DNA from: Hymenobacter sp. BT188
Lineage (GTDB): Bacteria > Bacteroidota > Bacteroidia > Cytophagales > Hymenobacteraceae
NCBI RefSeq assembly: GCF_014333585.1
Contig: NZ_JACSCW010000001.1
Location: 372,001-436,000 of the forward strand
DNA: 64,000 nt
Direction of reading: 5' to 3'
The first letter of the stretch is position 1. Each line of letters begins with the position of its first letter. Positions 59,956-64,000 of this stretch are shown in pieces. A program made the position numbers and the translations under genes. Under the pieces are notes generated by a model. That model did not search any database, was not told the origin of the DNA, and saw only the letters and a list, made by a program, of their open reading frames with translations.

Positions 59956-61128
59956 ATGAAGAGGAGGAATCAGATTGATTTTCTCAGGGGTATTATGTTG
60001 ATACTGATAACAATAGACCATTTTCTATCAGAAAACGACATAATCAAGTACTTCACATACGAGTTTGTTGGTTGGGTTACTGCCGCTGAAGGCTTCGTAT
60101 TCTTGTCAGGGCTAACTGCGGGTATAGTATACACTCGACAAATGCTCGAGAAGGGTGAAGAGTTTGTAAGTGCAGCAACTACGAAGAGAGCTTGGCTGAT
60201 TTATAGAAATCACATTGCTATTTTATTTTTTGCATTTATTGCTGTTCTGTTTGGCTTTGGCTTAAATGAGTATTGGGTAAATCATTACAGTTTATTTTCT
60301 GAAAGCCCCTATTTGTCTATTTTTTTAGGTGCTACATTATTGTATCAGCCTATATATTTAGATATACTACCCATGTACGCTGCCTTTATCTTCTGTGTGC
60401 CGGTAGTAATTAAATACTTAAAAAAAGGCTTTATTTGGCAATTGTTTGCGTGTTCGATTATCCTTTATATGATTCCAATTTTCAAAGGGTCTCATGTATT
60501 AACTGACATAACGCAGATTAAAGTCATAAATACAGGTTTCTTTAATCTCCTGTCGTGGCAGTTTCTGTTTTTTCTGGGATTATTTTCAGGTTTTAGCTAT
60601 TGCTGTGGTAAGGTTAATAAGTGGATGAACAACAAAAAACTATTGCTATTGTTAGTGTTCTTATGTTCAGCGCTTTTTTTGATAAAGAATCTGCAAGTTG
60701 ATTTAAGTGGACTAGACTACTTATTTTCAAGAGATACATTAGGTCCAATCAGACTCCTTAACTCGTTATCTATTTTCTTTATAATAACGTTTATTTGTGC
60801 TAGAAAAAGTGAATGGTTTACTTTTAAGCCTATTTGTTACTTAGGAAGAAATTCATTAGAGGTTTTTTCATTTCACGTATTGTTTGTAATTATTTTTAAA
60901 CCTCTAAATGATATAGTAAGCAATATTTACTCGATCAAGGTTACTGATTATTTTTTTGTTTATCCGCTTGCTTTAATAATGTTTATTTTATTTGTTATAC
61001 CTGCTTTGTTTTTGGCTCCTACTCTTTTAAGGAGTCGTACATATACTCTTAGTAGAAATAATACTAAGCCATTGTATAATGCAGGATTATTGGCAAATGC
61101 GAGCGTTATAGTTGAGGATTCTAAATAG
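59956..61128 (+). CDS. OpgC-like polytopic membrane protein (AT-rich, probably acquired)
   Basis: A 390-residue integral membrane protein with about ten helices. N-terminal RNQIDFLRGIMLILITIDHFLSEND is the start of the OpgC/acyltransferase-3-like fold (the histidine near helix 1 is the expected acyl-transfer site), followed by EFVGWVTAAEGFVFLSGLTAGIVYTRQ, both typical of OpgC, which succinylates osmoregulated glucans in Proteobacteria. No glucan genes are nearby, so it may acylate another surface sugar. Codons are AT-rich (ATA, TTA, AAA) unlike neighbours, indicating transfer. Isolated between two unrelated gene units. Confidence 0.83.
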   Translation: MKRRNQIDFLRGIMLILITIDHFLSENDIIKYFTYEFVGWVTAAEGFVFLSGLTAGIVYTRQMLEKGEEFVSAATTKRAWLIYRNHIAILFFAFIAVLFGFGLNEYWVNHYSLFSESPYLSIFLGATLLYQPIYLDILPMYAAFIFCVPVVIKYLKKGFIWQLFACSIILYMIPIFKGSHVLTDITQIKVINTGFFNLLSWQFLFFLGLFSGFSYCCGKVNKWMNNKKLLLLLVFLCSALFLIKNLQVDLSGLDYLFSRDTLGPIRLLNSLSIFFIITFICARKSEWFTFKPICYLGRNSLEVFSFHVLFVIIFKPLNDIVSNIYSIKVTDYFFVYPLALIMFILFVIPALFLAPTLLRSRTYTLSRNNTKPLYNAGLLANASVIVEDSK

Positions 61129-61201
61129 GTAGTCTAAAGGGCTAATATTTTCTTGGAATCTTTTTATTGCATTGAATTTTAATAAGCATAAAAAGCTATT
61201 G

Positions 61202-62896
61202 CTAAGCCGAAGTTTCGCCGGCGGTGCTAGCGATGTGGCGGGTGCTGCCCGGCACCATTACGCGCGGTGGTTGGGCCGACTCGGGGTGCAGAGCCAGTAA
61301 GCGGGCTACATATGGCGTTTCAGGGCCGATATGCAGCTCCCGAGCACGGTTTTTTATTTCGGCCTCTTCCCGACTTACGCCCCGATCGTGGAGTTGTTCG
61401 TACTCTTCCCACGACTCCACCATGAAGTATTCAACCATGCGGGTGGGGTCGGCCAAGTCGGCGTAGAGACCAACGCGGATGGCACCTTCGCGGCGGCGGA
61501 TACGACTTAGCTCCTCCATGAGAGCAGCAAAAGCGGAGCGGTCAGCGGGCGCAACGCGGTAGGTGGTCGTGATGATAATTGGTCCGGCATCCGGGGCTGG
61601 TTCTTCCTCGGCCAATACGGGCGTCGGCCGCTGTCGGGCTGGAGTAAAATCGAGGCTTTCGGGCGCATTGATAAGCGAATACCGGAAGACCAGCAGCGTG
61701 CTCAGCCCCAGCCAGATGGCGGCACCCGATAAAGCAACAGGCAGACCCCACTGCGTAGCCACCGTTCCCCAGACTACGCTGCCTAAAGCCATACCGCCCT
61801 GAATAGTAAGCAGATATAAGCTAATGGTGCGGGCCTGAACCCAACGCGGCACCACCGTTTGTACACCCACGCTGAAGGAGTTGAGCACCAGCATCCAGGC
61901 CAGACCTACCAGCACCAGCAAGCCATAAAGCAGCCAGTAGCTATCGGCGAAAGCCAGCCCCAGCAAGCCCATAGCAAAGGCAATAGTGGAGAGTGTTACG
62001 CGGTGGTCGATGGTGAGGCCACGGTTGAGGCGAGGTAGCACAACGGCCCCAATAACGGCCCCCAGCCCCATGCACGAAAGCAGCGTAGAATAGAAAGAAG
62101 TGGGCAATTGGAGCCGTTGGGAAACTACGGCCGGCATCAGAGCCAGCAGGGCACTGGCCCCGAAGGTAAAGCTGACGCCCCGCACCAGAATCCGCTGCAC
62201 CGGCGGCGCAAACCGGGCGTAACGGATGCCGCCCCGAATAGCAGCTACAACCCGCTCTGTGGCAAGGGTGGAGGTAGCTTGGGGCTCGCGTTTCCAGCGC
62301 CACACCATATAAATAGTGGCCAGAAAGGATAGCCCGTTAATTAGAAATGCCCCCCCGGCCGAGTAGTAGCCAATTACAATACCCCCGAGTGCCGGACCGA
62401 ACGCTCGGGCGAGGTTGAAGCTTACGCTGTTTAGAGCAATAGCCTGGGGCAGCTCGGCGCGGGGCACCAACTCGGGCGTTACGGTTTGCCATACTGGATT
62501 ATTGAGCGCGCCCCCCAGACCCAGCATAAACGTGAGCAGCAACAGCAGCCAGGGCGTGGTCAGGCCCATGAGGGTGAGCAGGGCCAGCAGCAGCCCTACC
62601 GAAGCCATCCAGGTTTGGGTAAAAAGCAGCATCCGCCGCCGATCCACCAAATCGGCCAGAGCACCGGCGGGCAAGCTGAGCAGGAATACCGGCAGGGCCG
62701 AAGCCGTCTGGAGCAAGGCCACCAGCACGGGCGAAGGCGTCAGCTCCGTCATCAGGCCCACGGCACCCACGTTCTGCATCCAAGTACCGATGTTGGACAC
62801 AAACGACGCTATCCAGAGCATCCGAAAAAACGGAATGCGGAGGGGAGCCAAGGGAGAGGTAGGCGTGGGCTGGGTGAGCGTAGTGGAAGCAGGCAT
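61202..62896 (-). CDS. MFS exporter fused to an ABM-like C-terminal domain
   Basis: A 564-residue two-part protein. Residues 1-410 are an MFS transporter of the EntS/MFS_3 type, with twelve helices and FFRMLWIASFVSNIGTWMQNVGA at the start and ALADLVDRRRMLL as motif A. Residues 440-540 are a ferredoxin-like alpha-beta module (IIITTTYRVAPADRSAFAALMEEL, RVGLYADLADPTRMVEYFMVESWEEYEQ) of the antibiotic biosynthesis monooxygenase (ABM) fold, which is known attached to this MFS class. The module probably binds or modifies the exported compound at the inner face. Substrate unknown. Confidence 0.88.
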   Translation of the reverse strand: MPASTTLTQPTPTSPLAPLRIPFFRMLWIASFVSNIGTWMQNVGAVGLMTELTPSPVLVALLQTASALPVFLLSLPAGALADLVDRRRMLLFTQTWMASVGLLLALLTLMGLTTPWLLLLLTFMLGLGGALNNPVWQTVTPELVPRAELPQAIALNSVSFNLARAFGPALGGIVIGYYSAGGAFLINGLSFLATIYMVWRWKREPQATSTLATERVVAAIRGGIRYARFAPPVQRILVRGVSFTFGASALLALMPAVVSQRLQLPTSFYSTLLSCMGLGAVIGAVVLPRLNRGLTIDHRVTLSTIAFAMGLLGLAFADSYWLLYGLLVLVGLAWMLVLNSFSVGVQTVVPRWVQARTISLYLLTIQGGMALGSVVWGTVATQWGLPVALSGAAIWLGLSTLLVFRYSLINAPESLDFTPARQRPTPVLAEEEPAPDAGPIIITTTYRVAPADRSAFAALMEELSRIRRREGAIRVGLYADLADPTRMVEYFMVESWEEYEQLHDRGVSREEAEIKNRARELHIGPETPYVARLLALHPESAQPPRVMVPGSTRHIASTAGETSA

Positions 62897-63160
62897 GGGG
62901 GCAAATCTGAAGCTAAGCCGGGCGCAGGCGAACCGATTAGCTTACGTACGGCCGCCGAAAACTGCCGGTCTCATTTCCGATCTAAAAAAGCCCCCTGCGG
63001 CCGAGGTGCAGCAAACACAAGAACGTCAGACTTATCCTGGAGGCGGGGGCTTCTTACTCCTCCTTGGCCTGTTAACTTAAGGTTTCGACACTAACTGTAA
63101 GGCCACTTATTATACACATTTTCATAGTCTTGGCTTAATCTCCCGGTAATCCCACGTTTC

Positions 63161-63168
63161 TAGTTTTG
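63161..63168 (+). promoter_or_regulatory. -7 promoter box of the SusC gene
   Basis: TAGTTTTG matches TAnnTTTG exactly, 25 bases before the ATG at 63193. The -33 TTTG is not present at the usual spacing. Confidence 0.5.
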
Positions 63169-63192
63169 CGGCCAAATCGATCAGGCAAAACT

Positions 63193-64000
63193 ATGAAACA
63201 CAATTACTTGGATTCGCTACTAAAGCTGGGTGCAGTTTTCGCGCTACTTCTCTGGCACAGCGCCGCTGCCTTGGCTCAGGGCCAGAACATTACTGGCACC
63301 GTGACCGACGATCAGGGCGGCGCGCTGCCTGGTGCCACCGTCGTGGTGAAAGGCACTACCACCGGCACCTCTACCGACGTGGGGGGCAAATACGCGCTTA
63401 CGGCCGCGCCCGACGCCACTTTGCAAGTTACGTATATTGGCTTTGTGGCCCAAGAAGTTCGTGTGGAAGGCAAGTTGGAGCTTAACGTGCGCTTGGCGCC
63501 CGACAGCCGGCAGCTGAACGAGGTAGTCGTGACGGCCCTCAACATCAAGCGCGAGCAGAAGTCTTTGGGCTATGCGACCCAAACCGTAAGCGGAGAAGCT
63601 TTGCTGGAAGCGCGGCCCAACAACTTTGCCCAGGCCTTGTCGGGCAAGGTTGCGGGGTTGAATCTGATTTCGCCGGGCTCGGGGCCGGTCAACTCCACGC
63701 GGATTTCGCTGCGGGGTGACAATTCCCTGAACCCCAACGGCAACAACGCGCTAATTGTGCTCGATGGCGTGCCCATGAACAGCGGCCTGACCAGCTCCGG
63801 CGTGGGCAGCGCCTACGGGGCCGGCTCCGGCAACGACGTGCCGGTGGACTTTGGCAACGGCATCGCCGACATCAATCCCGACGATATTGCCAGCATCACG
63901 GTGCTGAAGGGCGCCAGCGCCACGGCCCTCTACGGCAGCCGCGCCGCCAACGGCGCCCTCATCATCACCACCAAAACCGGCGCCCGCAAAACTAAGGGCA
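63193..64000 (+). CDS. SusC/RagA-family TonB-linked receptor (partial, N-terminal part)
   Basis: The first 269 residues of a SusC/RagA outer-membrane receptor; the gene continues beyond the window. Signal peptide ends at ALAQ. A CarboxypepD_reg domain (about 27-110, ITGTVTDDQGGALPGATVVVKG) precedes the plug, which has the SusC signature NNALIVLDGVPMN and the TVLKGASATALYGSRAANGALIITTK stretch. SusC receptors work with SusD lipoproteins to import glycans or other large molecules; the SusD partner and substrate lie outside the window. The box GGK in TDVGGKYA is one of the GGGGGGC runs. Confidence 0.95.
   Translation, partial: MKHNYLDSLLKLGAVFALLLWHSAAALAQGQNITGTVTDDQGGALPGATVVVKGTTTGTSTDVGGKYALTAAPDATLQVTYIGFVAQEVRVEGKLELNVRLAPDSRQLNEVVVTALNIKREQKSLGYATQTVSGEALLEARPNNFAQALSGKVAGLNLISPGSGPVNSTRISLRGDNSLNPNGNNALIVLDGVPMNSGLTSSGVGSAYGAGSGNDVPVDFGNGIADINPDDIASITVLKGASATALYGSRAANGALIITTKTGARKTKG

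Noticed and set aside
62985..63060. AAGCCCCCT...GGGGGCTTCTT as a terminator downstream of nothing
   Set aside because: The arms are more than 40 bases apart and lie upstream of both flanking genes; pairing is not convincing.
62415..63094. Two long plus-strand frames
   Set aside because: Antisense to the MFS-ABM gene; composition-driven.

Overview
The window reads as a chromosomal segment of a Bacteroidota bacterium, most likely Hymenobacter or a close relative (Cytophagales, Hymenobacteraceae). The evidence is a SusC/RagA receptor, a protein with a type IX secretion sorting tail, many CarboxypepD_reg/TonB and lipoprotein genes, promoters of the Bacteroidota type (TTTG, about 18-20 bases, TAnnTTTG) and no consistent Shine-Dalgarno sequences. 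Most of the DNA is moderately GC-rich; two islands are plainly AT-rich (about 21300-22330 and 59500-61200) and look acquired. There is no rRNA, CRISPR array or intact insertion sequence. One tRNA (Leu, GAG) is present.

Layout. 1-10 kb: a MOSC protein, cyclopropane-fatty-acid synthase, a secreted DUF4394 protein, a Dps-type ferritin, tRNA-Leu, an RqcH/NFACT protein, a PhnP-like metallo-hydrolase, a TerB-like protein and phosphofructokinase. 10-20.5 kb: an outer-membrane protein, MiaA, a glycosyltransferase, a 1371-residue hybrid kinase with a stand-alone receiver, a class III aminotransferase, and an ECF sigma / membrane protein / secreted protein trio. 20.7-22.3 kb: a broken tyrosine recombinase beside an AT-rich CPBP protease gene. 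22.3-31 kb: an outer-membrane DUF481 protein, a ribosome-associated HPF/RaiA protein, the two halves of a transketolase separated by a von Willebrand A protein, Bcp, a lipocalin, an M23 peptidase and an FAH-family hydrolase. 31-37.6 kb: an M48 lipoprotein and small neighbours, Mpl ligase, DnaB, a lipocalin-like lipoprotein and an ankyrin protein.

37.7-45.2 kb is a coherent minus-strand iron-uptake type operon: DUF4856 lipoprotein, imelysin-like lipoprotein, HTTM membrane enzyme, TonB receptor and PepSY membrane protein. 45.4-59 kb holds an LLM oxidoreductase, a DHA2 exporter, a TSUP carrier, a DUF6624 lipoprotein, an SDR, a carboxylesterase, an Fpg-family glycosylase, a PhzF protein, an M48 protease and an ABC exporter. 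59-64 kb holds a 0.96-kb gene-free stretch, an AT-rich OpgC-like membrane protein, an MFS exporter fused to a monooxygenase-like domain and the start of a SusC gene that runs off the window.

The most unusual signals are not in proteins: (i) a perfect 47-bp inverted repeat with a single-base centre directly after dnaB; (ii) four copies of a 93-113 bp hairpin repeat built on GTCATGC...GAAGCATCTC; (iii) a heptamer GGGGGGC/GCCCCCC found more than 50 times, in genes (several reading frames), between genes and in terminators; (iv) a recombinase relic next to a cassette-like AT-rich gene.
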